Assembly: GCA_937959285.1 (NCBI GenBank)
Contig: CALGAR010000110.1
Span: 1-15,771, forward strand
DNA: 15,771 nucleotides
Direction of reading: 5' to 3'
Source: an uncultured Bryobacterales bacterium
GTDB taxonomy: Bacteria; Acidobacteriota; Terriglobia; Bryobacterales; Bryobacteraceae
The notes below the pieces were generated by a model. The model had not been told where the DNA came from. It ran no database searches and saw only the letters and a list, made by a program, of their open reading frames with translations. This document shows, one piece after another, positions 5,939 to 13,713 of this stretch. The translations under genes were made by a program, and so were the position numbers. The number at the start of each line of letters is the position of its first letter. Positions within the stretch are counted from its first letter, which is position 1.

Positions 5939-6642
5939 TGCCGGTCGTTCTTGCCCTCGCCGCATCGCAGGACTCCTTCCTCGGGATCGGGCTTGGAGCA
6001 GGCAGGGGAGCGAACACACTTTCAGTGCCGCTGCAGATCGCAGTGATGCTGACGTTGCTGACACTGCTCCCCGCGGCGATCATGTCGATCACACCGTTCC
6101 TGCGGATTACGGTAGTGCTCCACTTTCTGCGTCAGGCTCTTGGGACGCAGACGACTCCTTCTAACCAGGTTCTCATCGGTCTCGCGCTCTTTCTGAGTTT
6201 GCTGATCATGCAGCCGATCGCTTCAGAGATGTACAAGCGAGGGTGGGAGCCGCTTCAAAAGGGAACGCTAACGCCCGGCCAGGCTTTTGAAGAAGCTTCA
6301 AAACCTCTGCGCGAATTCCTGCTGCGTTTCGCGCGTGAGAAGGACATCGCTCTGTTTCTCGAGATCTCTCATACGCCGGCGCCTGCCACGCCTGCTGATC
6401 TGAGCCTCAGGATACTGATACCGGCATACATTCTTTCGGAGCTGAAGGCTGCCTTTCAGATTGGCGCCGTGCTTTTTCTTCCTTTCCTCGTAATCGACCT
6501 CGTAGTGGCGAGCGTGACGTTATCCGTCGGAATGGTGCAACTGCCGCCGGTGATGCTGTCAGCGCCATTCAAGCTGCTGCTTTTCGTGTTGGTCGACGGC
6601 TGGAACCTTGTAATCGGCTCGCTCATGAAGAGTTTTTACTGA
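5938..6642 (+). CDS. fliP: Flagellar export-gate protein FliP
   Basis: FliP forms the pentameric core of the export channel with FliR and FliQ. The product has 234 residues, typical of the family. After a short N-terminal segment it has LQIAVMLTLLTLLPAAIMSI, TPFLRITVVLHFLRQALGTQ and PSNQVLIGLALFLSLLIMQP, all hallmark stretches. The central loop contains TPGQAFEEASKPLREFLLRF. The C-terminal half includes LRILIPAYILSELKAAFQIG, FLVIDLVVASVTLSVGMVQL and a final helix ending in LVDGWNLVIGSLMKSFY. A conventional cleaved signal peptide is not obvious; the N-terminus is short and only weakly hydrophobic. Its start overlaps the fliO stop, with AAGGAG upstream. Identity is sure. Confidence 0.97.
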   Translation: MPVVLALAASQDSFLGIGLGAGRGANTLSVPLQIAVMLTLLTLLPAAIMSITPFLRITVVLHFLRQALGTQTTPSNQVLIGLALFLSLLIMQPIASEMYKRGWEPLQKGTLTPGQAFEEASKPLREFLLRFAREKDIALFLEISHTPAPATPADLSLRILIPAYILSELKAAFQIGAVLFLPFLVIDLVVASVTLSVGMVQLPPVMLSAPFKLLLFVLVDGWNLVIGSLMKSFY

Positions 6643-6650
6643 GGTCTCGG

Positions 6651-6920
6651 ATGACGACGGGGACGGCGGTGGAATTGATCCGGCAGGCGCTCTGGACGGC
6701 TTTTTGGCTCTGCCTGCCGCTGCTGATTGTGGGCCTGGTTGCGGGCATTTTGGTGAGCCTTCTGCAGATTGTGACGTCGATGCAGGACACGGCTTTCGGT
6801 ACCGTCCCGCGGCTTGCGGCCTTTCTGTTCGCACTGGTGCTGCTGCTGCCGTGGATGCTGATGCGTTTGATGTCCTATACGACTGCACTGCTAAGCGATC
6901 TGGTCAGATATGCGCGGTGA
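6651..6920 (+). CDS. fliQ: Flagellar export-gate protein FliQ
   Basis: FliQ packs around the FliP-FliR core and helps close the export gate. The product has 89 residues, the standard length, with two membrane hairpin helices at about 14-40 (ALWTAFWLCLPLLIVGLVAG) and 50-80 (LAAFLFALVLLLPWMLMRLM). Between them lies the conserved loop LLQIVTSMQDTAFGTVPRL, close to the family's QaaTqiqeqTLtfvPKl pattern. It begins 8 bases after fliP with a GAGG ribosome site 6 bases before the ATG, and its last 11 bases overlap fliR. Identity is sure from size, topology and order. Confidence 0.95.
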   Translation: MTTGTAVELIRQALWTAFWLCLPLLIVGLVAGILVSLLQIVTSMQDTAFGTVPRLAAFLFALVLLLPWMLMRLMSYTTALLSDLVRYAR

Positions 6921-7680
6921 ACTGCATTTTGATATTGCCGCACTTCACGGCTTCCTGCTCGTACTGGGACGAGTCGGCGGTATCTTCACGTTCGTACCTA
7001 TTCCAGGGTTCAAGGCCGCGCCGTCGGCTCCGAAGATCCTTCTCTCGCTGGCGCTGGCGGTCGCGCTGCTGCCGTTTTGGCCCGTGGTCGAGCCGGCCAC
7101 CACAATCGGCGAACTCGTGGTTTGGATCGCTTCGGAAGCGGCGCTGGGAATCCTGATCGGGGTGGTGGTGGCCTTCACAGCGGAGGCTGTCATGGTCGCG
7201 ATGCAAGCAGCGGGACTGCAGGCTGGCTACTCGTATGCGTCCACGATTGATCCGTCGAGCGAAGCCGATACCGCGGTGCTGCAGACGATCGGGAGCCTGG
7301 CCGCAAATTTGCTGTTCTTTGCAGCTGGCCTCGATCGTGAAGTGGTCCGCACGATCGCCGCCAGCTTGGAGAGCTATCCTCCCGGGACGTATCTTCCGAA
7401 GCTCGCTACCGCACGAGCTGTGTTCAACCTTGGGGCTCATGTCTTCGTGATCGGGCTGCGGTTGGCGCTTCCCGTGGTCGCGCTGCTACTGCTGGTCGAC
7501 GTCGCGCTTGCGCTGATGGGGCGCGTTCATGCCCAGCTCCAGCTGCTGTCGCTTGCCTTCCCTGCGAAGATGCTCGTCGCGCTGGCGTTATTAACCGTCA
7601 TCTTCCCGGTCGTTCCGATCCTTTACCGCGAAATGGCCGCGCAGGCGTTTACCGTTCTTCATTCCGTGATGGGGCGCTAA
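6910..7680 (+). CDS. fliR: Flagellar export-gate protein FliR
   Basis: FliR is the single-copy subunit completing the FliP5-FliR1 export channel. The product has 256 residues with about six hydrophobic segments. Family marks are LHGFLLVLGRVGGIFTFVPI near the N-terminus, SAPKILLSLALAVALLP, the conserved LQAGYSYASTIDPSSEADTA loop, and AANLLFFAAGLDREVVRTIA. The C-terminus has LRLALPVVALLLLVDVALAL followed by MGRVHAQLQLLSLAFPAKML, which is diagnostic of FliR. The ATG lies inside the end of fliQ without a strong ribosome site, which suggests coupled translation. The stop overlaps the flhB ATG. Identity is sure. Confidence 0.96.
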   Translation: MRGELHFDIAALHGFLLVLGRVGGIFTFVPIPGFKAAPSAPKILLSLALAVALLPFWPVVEPATTIGELVVWIASEAALGILIGVVVAFTAEAVMVAMQAAGLQAGYSYASTIDPSSEADTAVLQTIGSLAANLLFFAAGLDREVVRTIAASLESYPPGTYLPKLATARAVFNLGAHVFVIGLRLALPVVALLLLVDVALALMGRVHAQLQLLSLAFPAKMLVALALLTVIFPVVPILYREMAAQAFTVLHSVMGR

Positions 7681-8744
7681 TGGCAGATAAGGACAACCGC
7701 ACCGAACCAGCAACTCCGCAACGTATCCGCAAAGCGCGCCGGGAGGGCCGTTTTGCGGTGAGTGGCGAGTTTGTGGCCGCCCTCCAGTTCCTGGCGTTTG
7801 TCGCGCTGTTGAGTTGGCAGGGAGCGTCGTGGTTTCAAGGTCTGCTGAACCTGATGCGCCACTTCCTGAGAAACAGCGCCTCGATCACGATTGGCGCAGG
7901 AGACATTCACGTGTTCTTGCGGCAGCAGATTCTGCCGGTGCTTCTGCCGATGTTGTGTGCGGGTATGGGACTGCTCGTGATCTCCGTAGGATCGCAGCTC
8001 GGCACGACACAAATGGGATTCTCGCTCAACCGTCTGGCTCCGGATCTCAAACGGCTGAACCCGATCAATAACCTCCGGCAGATTCCCCGCCGCAACCTGC
8101 CGTCGCTGGTGCAGGCGCTCCTGCTGCTGCCGCTGTTCGGGGCCGCGCTGTACGCCGTTGTGACAACGAATCTTTCGACCTATCTCTCGCTGCCGCTGCG
8201 CGGGCTGGATGCGAGTGTGCGAGTCGTTTTTCAAACGATGCTCGACCTCCTCTGGCGGGCGGCATTCGCGTTTCTTCTGCTCGGCGCAATCGACCTGTTC
8301 CGCCAAAGGCGGCGCTACTACAAAGATCTGCGAATGAGTAAGCAGGAGATTCGCGATGAGCTGAAGGAGAGCGAGGGAAATCCTCAGGTAAAGATGCGGC
8401 TGCGCCGGATGCAGAGGGAGCTCCTGCGGCGCCAGATGATGAAGGAAGTGCCGACGGCAACGGCGGTGATCGTGAATCCGACCCATTTCGCCGTTGCGAT
8501 TCGCTATCAGCCTGAGACAATGGCGGCGCCTAGGGTTGTAGCGAAGGGTAAGAATCTCATTGCTCTTCGGATCCGCCAGATTGCAACGGATCACCAGGTG
8601 CCGATTGTCGAGAATCCGCCGCTTGCGCAGGCTCTATACAAGTCGGTCCAGGTCGGAGAGGAGATTCCGGCGCATTTCTACCGCGCCGTCGCTGAAGTTC
8701 TCGCCTACATCTTCCGCCTCATGAATCAACGGCTACCCGGATAG
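7680..8744 (+). CDS. flhB: Flagellar export switch protein FlhB
   Basis: FlhB is the membrane protein that sets substrate specificity of the export apparatus; its cytoplasmic domain cleaves itself and then responds to FliK. The product has 354 residues. The N-terminus carries the family mark RTEPATPQRIRKARREGRFA. Four membrane helices follow up to about residue 215, then the linker SKQEIRDELKESEGNPQVKM. The autocleavage motif NPTH is intact (Asn266-Pro267), followed by FAVAIRYQPETMAAPRVVAK and the conserved PIVENPPLAQALYKSV. Its C-terminus is short and ends just after AEVLAYIFRLMNQRLPG. The gene is coupled to fliR through TAATG, and flhA follows after 5 bases. With the FliK-like gene in the same run, the hook-length switch partners are encoded together. 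Confidence 0.97.
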   Translation: MADKDNRTEPATPQRIRKARREGRFAVSGEFVAALQFLAFVALLSWQGASWFQGLLNLMRHFLRNSASITIGAGDIHVFLRQQILPVLLPMLCAGMGLLVISVGSQLGTTQMGFSLNRLAPDLKRLNPINNLRQIPRRNLPSLVQALLLLPLFGAALYAVVTTNLSTYLSLPLRGLDASVRVVFQTMLDLLWRAAFAFLLLGAIDLFRQRRRYYKDLRMSKQEIRDELKESEGNPQVKMRLRRMQRELLRRQMMKEVPTATAVIVNPTHFAVAIRYQPETMAAPRVVAKGKNLIALRIRQIATDHQVPIVENPPLAQALYKSVQVGEEIPAHFYRAVAEVLAYIFRLMNQRLPG

Positions 8745-8749
8745 GAGAT

Positions 8750-10903
8750 ATGGCTACGTCAACGACATCAGTTGCTCCGGTTGGTGCACAGACGGTTCCG
8801 AGCGGCGAACCTCGAAAAACGAAAGCGACGGGAGGGACCAAGCCGTCGTCTCAAGCGACCGTCCTCCCCGCGCGGCTTGCCGCTCTGCCATGGGGCGAGA
8901 TGGGCGTTCCCATTGCCGTGCTCGGAATCGTCCTGGCGATGGTCACGCCGCTGCCGCCTTTTCTGCTCGATGTCCTGATCAGCGCCAACGTCACGATCTC
9001 GCTGATCGTGCTTCTGGTGGCGATGTATACGACCAAGCCGGCGGACTTCAACATATTTCCGACGACACTGCTTCTGCTGACGCTCTTCCGGCTGGCCCTG
9101 AACATCTCCTCATCGCGCCTGATCCTGCTCAATGGAAACGCGGGAACGTCGGCGGCTGGTGAAGTCATCGAGGCATTCGGCAATTTCGTCGTTGGGGGGA
9201 ACTACATCATCGGCGCGGTCATCTTTCTGGTGCTGATCGCGATTCAGTATGTGGTCATCAACCACGGCGCGGTGCGCATCTCGGAGGTGACAGCGCGCTT
9301 TACGCTCGACGCGATGCCGGGAAAGCAAATGTCGATCGATTCGGACCTGAATGCCGGGTTGATCGACGAGGCAGAAGCGCGGCGCCGCCGGAAAGCGCTC
9401 GCAGCGGAAGCGGAATTCTATGGCGCAATGGATGGCGCTTCACGCTTCACCCAGCGCGACGCCGTGGCGAGCATCCTGATTACGGGTATCAACATCGTCG
9501 CCGGCTTCCTCATCGGTGTCCTGCAGCATGGCATGGATTTGCGGCGAGCCATCGAGACCTACACGGTTCTGACCATCGGAGACGGGCTCGTCACGGTGAT
9601 TCCTGCGCTGATGGTATCCGTCTCCGGCGGTCTCATCGTCACGCGCGCAAGCTCTGACGAACGGCTCGGAATCGATTTCCGAAAACAGATTCTCAGTTCG
9701 TCGCAGCCTCTGCTGCTGGCTGGGGTCGTGCTCATCGCGATGGCAGCTTTCCCGGGACTTCCGAAGATCCCGTTTCTGCTTCTGGGAGCAGGCACCGGCT
9801 TCGCCGGATGGAGGCTGCGCCAAAAGGACGAACTCGCCGAGAAGGCCGCTCCGGCGCCTGCCTCGCCGGCAAAGAGCGAGAGCCTGGAGTCGTTGCTGAA
9901 GGTGGAGCCTTTGGCCGTTGAAGTCGGCTTGGGGCTGGTGAAGTTTGTCGAAGGAGGGCAAAACTCGCCGCTTCTGCGACGCATTGCAGGCATTCGGAGG
10001 CAGCTTGCGGCCGACTTTGGCTACCTGCTTCCGCCGGTTCGCGTGACGGATAACCTCGGCTTGAAAGCCCGGGAGTATGTGATCTCGCTCAAAGGCGTCG
10101 AGATTGCGCGTTTTGAAATCCCTCAAAACAGCCACCTTGCGATCGGTACAAGCAGGGCGCAGGCAAGGATCGAGGGAACGCCTACCAAGGATCCTGCGTT
10201 TGGCATTCCTGCCTTGTGGATTCCCACGGAGGCTGCGGATAGCGCCAGGGCAGCCGGCTATACCGTGGTCGACGGAGTGAGCGTCCTGGGCACGCACCTG
10301 GCGGAAGTGATCCGCAAGCATGCGCACGAGCTGTTCTCCCGGCAGGACGCCAAGCGGCTGTTGGATCGGGTATCCGAGGAGAATCCGCGAGTAGTTGAAG
10401 ATCTGGTTCCGAAGCTGTTGCCGCTGGCGACAGTACAGAAGGTTCTGCAGAACCTCCTGCGGGAACGGGTTTCAATTCGCGACGCCGTCAGCATTTTGGA
10501 AGCCCTGGGAGAAGCGGCGGTGGTGACGCGGAACCCGGTGCTTTTGACAGAGTTTGTACGGCAATCGATCCGGCGGATGGTCGTGAAACCGTACCTCAAC
10601 GGGGCGGGCGACCTTCCTGCGTGGTTTCTGGATCCCGCGCTCGAGCGGGAGATTGAGTCGGCTGTCGAGCACAGCGAGAGCACCAGCCACCTGAACCTGC
10701 CTCCACAGCGGATTCGGGACATCCTGGACCGGATTACCCGCGCTGTGGGCGCGCCGGAGACGCCGGTGGTGTTGCTGGCGAGTTCGGGAGCGCGTTTCTT
10801 TCTGCGGCAGATTGCCGAGTCTGCAGTTCCGAACCTGATGGTTCTTGCCCATAACGAAGTCCCGGCCGGAGTGAAGGTTCTGTCTCTGGGGGTCATTCGA
10901 TGA
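8750..10903 (+). CDS. flhA: Flagellar export protein FlhA
   Basis: FlhA is the ion-driven export engine of the flagellar type III apparatus; its ring-shaped cytoplasmic domain binds chaperone-substrate complexes. The product has 717 residues. About 45 residues of Ser/Thr/Pro-rich sequence precede the first membrane helix, a somewhat long leader. The membrane half includes IFPTTLLLLTLFRLALNISS and the cytoplasmic FHIPEP loop VTARFTLDAMPGKQMSIDSD with LNAGLIDEAEARRRR, then GDGLVTVIPALMVSVSGGLI. The cytoplasmic half starts after about residue 355 and contains VEVGLGLVKFVEGGQNSPLL, DFGYLLPPVRVTDNLGL and the late EVPAGVKVLSLGVIR end. AGGAG stands just before the ATG. A 49-base gap follows before flhF, in which I see no promoter or terminator. 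Confidence 0.97.
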   Translation: MATSTTSVAPVGAQTVPSGEPRKTKATGGTKPSSQATVLPARLAALPWGEMGVPIAVLGIVLAMVTPLPPFLLDVLISANVTISLIVLLVAMYTTKPADFNIFPTTLLLLTLFRLALNISSSRLILLNGNAGTSAAGEVIEAFGNFVVGGNYIIGAVIFLVLIAIQYVVINHGAVRISEVTARFTLDAMPGKQMSIDSDLNAGLIDEAEARRRRKALAAEAEFYGAMDGASRFTQRDAVASILITGINIVAGFLIGVLQHGMDLRRAIETYTVLTIGDGLVTVIPALMVSVSGGLIVTRASSDERLGIDFRKQILSSSQPLLLAGVVLIAMAAFPGLPKIPFLLLGAGTGFAGWRLRQKDELAEKAAPAPASPAKSESLESLLKVEPLAVEVGLGLVKFVEGGQNSPLLRRIAGIRRQLAADFGYLLPPVRVTDNLGLKAREYVISLKGVEIARFEIPQNSHLAIGTSRAQARIEGTPTKDPAFGIPALWIPTEAADSARAAGYTVVDGVSVLGTHLAEVIRKHAHELFSRQDAKRLLDRVSEENPRVVEDLVPKLLPLATVQKVLQNLLRERVSIRDAVSILEALGEAAVVTRNPVLLTEFVRQSIRRMVVKPYLNGAGDLPAWFLDPALEREIESAVEHSESTSHLNLPPQRIRDILDRITRAVGAPETPVVLLASSGARFFLRQIAESAVPNLMVLAHNEVPAGVKVLSLGVIR

Positions 10904-10952
10904 AGGGCAGGCAAACTAGCACCTACAGAAGAGCAATGACGGAGTAGCAAGG

Positions 10953-12119
10953 ATGAAGTTGAAGACGTATTACGCCGACACGGTTGAGTCTGCAGTGGAG
11001 CAGGCTCGCGAGGAACTGGGCCCGGAAACGATGATTGTCTACTCCAGAAAGGCTGACAAAGCAATGCGCCATCTGGGCCAGTACGAGGTTGTCTTTGCGA
11101 CGGAGGAGGCGCCGGCGCGCGCGACCGCGCCTCAGGCTTCTCCGGTCGAAAGCGCTCCGCAGACTGCTCCTGCGGAAGCGCAAGTGCCCATCCCGTGGGG
11201 CAGCTTTTTGCAGGAGATTGCGGAGCTCCGCAGGCAGGTGGAGAGAATGGCTGGAGCGATTCACCGTCCGGCGCCAGTTACGCCCGCGTTGCAAAACCCC
11301 GAGATCCGCAGAATCAGCATGTTGTTGGCAGAAGAAGGCTTCCAGGGAGACGTCATCGACCAGCTCCTGCAGCGCGTTCAATCGAAGATGGGCGAGCGGA
11401 CCTTTGAGCGGTACTCTCAGGCGGACGTTGCCCGGCTCCAGGAGCTGGTTACCGAAGAGATCGAGTCGTCGATCTCTGTGACCGATCCTCTCGACAGGAG
11501 TTCCGGCGAGGGGCGGCGGATCATAGCGCTGGTCGGCCCTCCGGGGGCGGGAAAGACGACGACACTCGCCAAGCTCGCGGCGACGTACGGCTTCCGCGCC
11601 AGGAGACCGACGCAGATCCTGTCGATTGACACGATGCGGATTGCCGCTGTCGAGCAGATGCGAACCTACGCGGCGATTCTGGGGTTTGGTTTCACTGCGG
11701 TTGAGACGCCGTGGGCACTGGGGCAAGCCATCCAGGAGCATGAGAACAAGAGTCTTATCCTCATTGATACGCCGGGATACTCCTCAAGGGATATGCAGGA
11801 AGCGGAGTTGCTGGCCGATTATCTCTGCAGCCGGGACGATATTGACGTGAACCTCGTCCTGCCCGCATCGATGAAGCCTGCTGACTTGCTTCGGGCAGTG
11901 GATCGATTTCGAATGTTCCGGCCGAACGGGCTCATATTCACTCAACTGGACGAGACGGATTCTCATGGTTCCATTCTGAACACCTGTATACGGAGCGGCC
12001 TGCCGGTTACGTACCTGAGCGACGGTCCGGCCGTTCCCGAGGATCTCGAGCCCGCAACGAAGCGGCGGCTTGTAGGACTGGTGTTGGATTTTGGAGCGAG
12101 CGCGGCCGTGGCTGCATAA
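10953..12119 (+). CDS. flhF: Flagellar SRP-type GTPase FlhF
   Basis: FlhF is an SRP-family GTPase that directs where, and in part how many, flagella are built. The product has 388 residues: B region 1-90 (MKLKTYYADTVESAVEQARE start), Ala/Pro linker about 50-80, helical N domain about 85-180 and G domain about 185-385. The P-loop GPPGAGKT covers residues 195-202. DTMRIAAVEQMRTYAAILG follows, then G3 as IDTPGYSSRDM. G4 reads TQLD (330-333) where SRP GTPases have TKxD, and the closing loop reads SDGPAVPEDL (from about 356) where GQ is usual. A GGAG site lies 8 bases before the ATG. fliA follows after only 34 bases, and no flhG/fleN lies between them, although those three genes are usually ordered flhF-flhG-fliA. 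Confidence 0.94.
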   Translation: MKLKTYYADTVESAVEQAREELGPETMIVYSRKADKAMRHLGQYEVVFATEEAPARATAPQASPVESAPQTAPAEAQVPIPWGSFLQEIAELRRQVERMAGAIHRPAPVTPALQNPEIRRISMLLAEEGFQGDVIDQLLQRVQSKMGERTFERYSQADVARLQELVTEEIESSISVTDPLDRSSGEGRRIIALVGPPGAGKTTTLAKLAATYGFRARRPTQILSIDTMRIAAVEQMRTYAAILGFGFTAVETPWALGQAIQEHENKSLILIDTPGYSSRDMQEAELLADYLCSRDDIDVNLVLPASMKPADLLRAVDRFRMFRPNGLIFTQLDETDSHGSILNTCIRSGLPVTYLSDGPAVPEDLEPATKRRLVGLVLDFGASAAVAA

Positions 12120-12153
12120 CGTTGCGCGGCCGGAAAGCGAAGGCATAGGAGCA

Positions 12154-12903
12154 ATGCATCCTTACCAGGCAACGGAAATGGTGACTGCCGAGGAGCGCGA
12201 GAGGTTGATTCTCGAGCACCTGCCTCAGGTTCGCTTGATTGCGAAGAGGATCCACGAGCGGCTTCCGGAGAGCGTGAACCTGGAAGATCTCATTTCGACA
12301 GGAATCATCGGCCTCATTTCCGCGATTGACCGGTTCGATCCGGGCCACAACGTGAAGCTGAAGACGTATGCGGAATACAAGATCCGCGGGGCAATCCTCG
12401 ACAGCCTCCGCGGGCTCGACTGGGCTCCGCGGCAGCAGCGCAAGCGTACAAAGCAGATTGAGTCGGCGATCAGCGCCGCTGAGCAGCGGCTGCATCGGAT
12501 GCCGACCGAGGAAGAGATTGCTGCTGAGCTGAATTTGTCGGTCAGCGAGTATCACGAGTGGCTCGTAGAAGTACAGGGGATCAACCTGGGCAGCCTGGAG
12601 TCGGCGTGGCGCGAAGACGACGGGCGGGACTTGCTGCGATACGTTGCCGATTCGGAGGACCAATGGCCCTCGCGGCTTCTTGAGCGCTCCGAATTGGAGC
12701 GGCTGCTGGCTGAAGCCATCGAGAAGATGCCCCGCGTCGAGCGGCTCGTACTCAGCCTCTACTACAAGGAAGAGCTGACGCTGAGAGAGATTGCCAAGGT
12801 AATCAAAGTTCATGAGTCTCGCGTATCGCAGTTGAAGTCCCAGGCGATTATGCGGTTGCGAGCTTATCTGAAGAAGAGGTGGCCGTGCGATCGCGGGATC
12901 TAG
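12154..12903 (+). CDS. fliA: Flagellar sigma factor FliA (sigma-28 family)
   Basis: FliA directs RNA polymerase to late flagellar genes such as flagellin and chemotaxis genes. The product has 249 residues. Sigma region 2 covers about residues 20-90, with NLEDLISTGIIGLISAIDRF and KLKTYAEYKIRGAILDSLRG. Region 3 follows at about 100-145 (RMPTEEEIAAELNLSVSEYH), and region 4 at about 185-242, with the helix-turn-helix LTLREIAKVIKVHESRVSQL. This is the WhiG/FliA/SigD pattern. ATG 12154 is chosen because AGGAG stands 2 bases upstream, a tight spacing. ATG 12178 is possible, and a GTG at 12091 would overlap flhF and adds unrelated residues. No flgM anti-sigma gene is seen in the window. Its end overlaps the second fliN-like gene. 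Confidence 0.93.
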   Translation: MHPYQATEMVTAEERERLILEHLPQVRLIAKRIHERLPESVNLEDLISTGIIGLISAIDRFDPGHNVKLKTYAEYKIRGAILDSLRGLDWAPRQQRKRTKQIESAISAAEQRLHRMPTEEEIAAELNLSVSEYHEWLVEVQGINLGSLESAWREDDGRDLLRYVADSEDQWPSRLLERSELERLLAEAIEKMPRVERLVLSLYYKEELTLREIAKVIKVHESRVSQLKSQAIMRLRAYLKKRWPCDRGI

Positions 12904-13697
12904 AGGTTTGGCTCCTCTCGGAGTGGATTCGCAGTCTCAGTCAGTGCTTGCAATCCATGACGGGCGATCTGCCCAGGGTCGAGGAAGCGACGCGCGGGGA
13001 GACGCCGGGCGGCCAGTTATGGTGGCAGCAGAGCTTCTCGCTTCATCCTTCGGCAAATGTCTGGGTTGGCGCTCCAAACGAATCTTGGTCCCATATTGGA
13101 ACCCGGGCGATGCACGCGGCGGGCGTCGAGGAGCCGGGCGAAGAGGACATCAAAGGTACTTATCAGGAGATCCTCTCGCAGGCGCTTTCCGGTCTTGCTC
13201 AGGCCATCGGCAAGCGGCTGAATCAGGAGGTCACCTGCAAAGACGGCGGATATGCCGAAAGCGTCCCTGAGATTCCTCTCGCAGTCGTGGAAGTGGTCTT
13301 CCCCGGCGCTCCGGAACTGCCGCTATGGGTTGGTTTCAGTGACGCTCTGCTTGACGCGCTGGCGAACGCAGAAGGTAATCGTCAAGCCGTTGACAAGCAG
13401 CAGCAGGAAGCATCGGGATCGGTGATTACCGAAAAATCGAAGACGCTCGACCTCTTGCTCGAAGTGGAGTTGCCGGTCAGCGTCTCGTTCGGCCGGACCC
13501 AGCTTCGGCTGAAGGATGTCATCAAGCTGACGACGGGCTCGATCGTGGAATTGAACCGAAGCGTCTCTGAGCCGGTAGAGGTGATTGTGAACAATTGCGT
13601 CATTGCGCGCGGCGAAGTCGTTGTGATCGAGGGCCACTACGGTGTCCGTATTCAGCGGATCATCAGCCGTCAGGAGAGGCTGCGTACGCTCAGCTAG
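12885..13697 (+). CDS. Second, two-domain FliN-type motor switch protein
   Basis: This 270-residue protein ends in a clear SpoA domain (about residues 188-258). The domain runs LLEVELPVSVSFGRTQLRLK, DVIKLTTGSIVELNRSVSEP and ARGEVVVIEGHYGVRIQRII, parallel to the short FliN at 5352-5648. The first 165 residues form a separate domain with SFSLHPSANVWVGAPNESWS and an amphipathic helix GTYQEILSQALSGLAQAIGK, vaguely like the CheC/FliM-type fold of FliY, though I cannot prove homology by eye. A Gln/Lys-rich linker joins the two. It may form part of the C-ring or regulate switching. The start is uncertain: GTG 12885 has GAGG 5 bases upstream, while GTG 12879 overlaps that motif; either overlaps the end of fliA. 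It is likely a FliN/FliY relative; no symbol is assigned. Confidence 0.82.
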   Translation: MRSRDLEVWLLSEWIRSLSQCLQSMTGDLPRVEEATRGETPGGQLWWQQSFSLHPSANVWVGAPNESWSHIGTRAMHAAGVEEPGEEDIKGTYQEILSQALSGLAQAIGKRLNQEVTCKDGGYAESVPEIPLAVVEVVFPGAPELPLWVGFSDALLDALANAEGNRQAVDKQQQEASGSVITEKSKTLDLLLEVELPVSVSFGRTQLRLKDVIKLTTGSIVELNRSVSEPVEVIVNNCVIARGEVVVIEGHYGVRIQRIISRQERLRTLS

Positions 13698-13713
13698 GGA
13701 TCAGGGGTAACGG

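Noticed and set aside
7677..8594. Minus-strand reading frame of 305 codons opposite flhB
   Set aside because: The Arg/His/Gln-rich product has no recognisable motif, and the strand opposite carries an unmistakable FlhB with intact NPTH.
9440..10327. Minus-strand reading frame of 295 codons opposite flhA (others at 5271-6092, 10258-11064, 10923-11741 and 12007-12813)
   Set aside because: All are shadows of well-identified genes in a GC-rich genome; none has family motifs.
10634..10650. Short palindrome CGCTCGAGCG inside flhA
   Set aside because: A 10-bp palindrome in GC-rich coding DNA is expected by chance and lies away from any gene start.
12091..12153. Upstream GTG start for fliA at 12091
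   Set aside because: It would overlap flhF by 29 bases and add residues unlike FliA, while ATG 12154 has AGGAG just upstream and begins near the conserved region.
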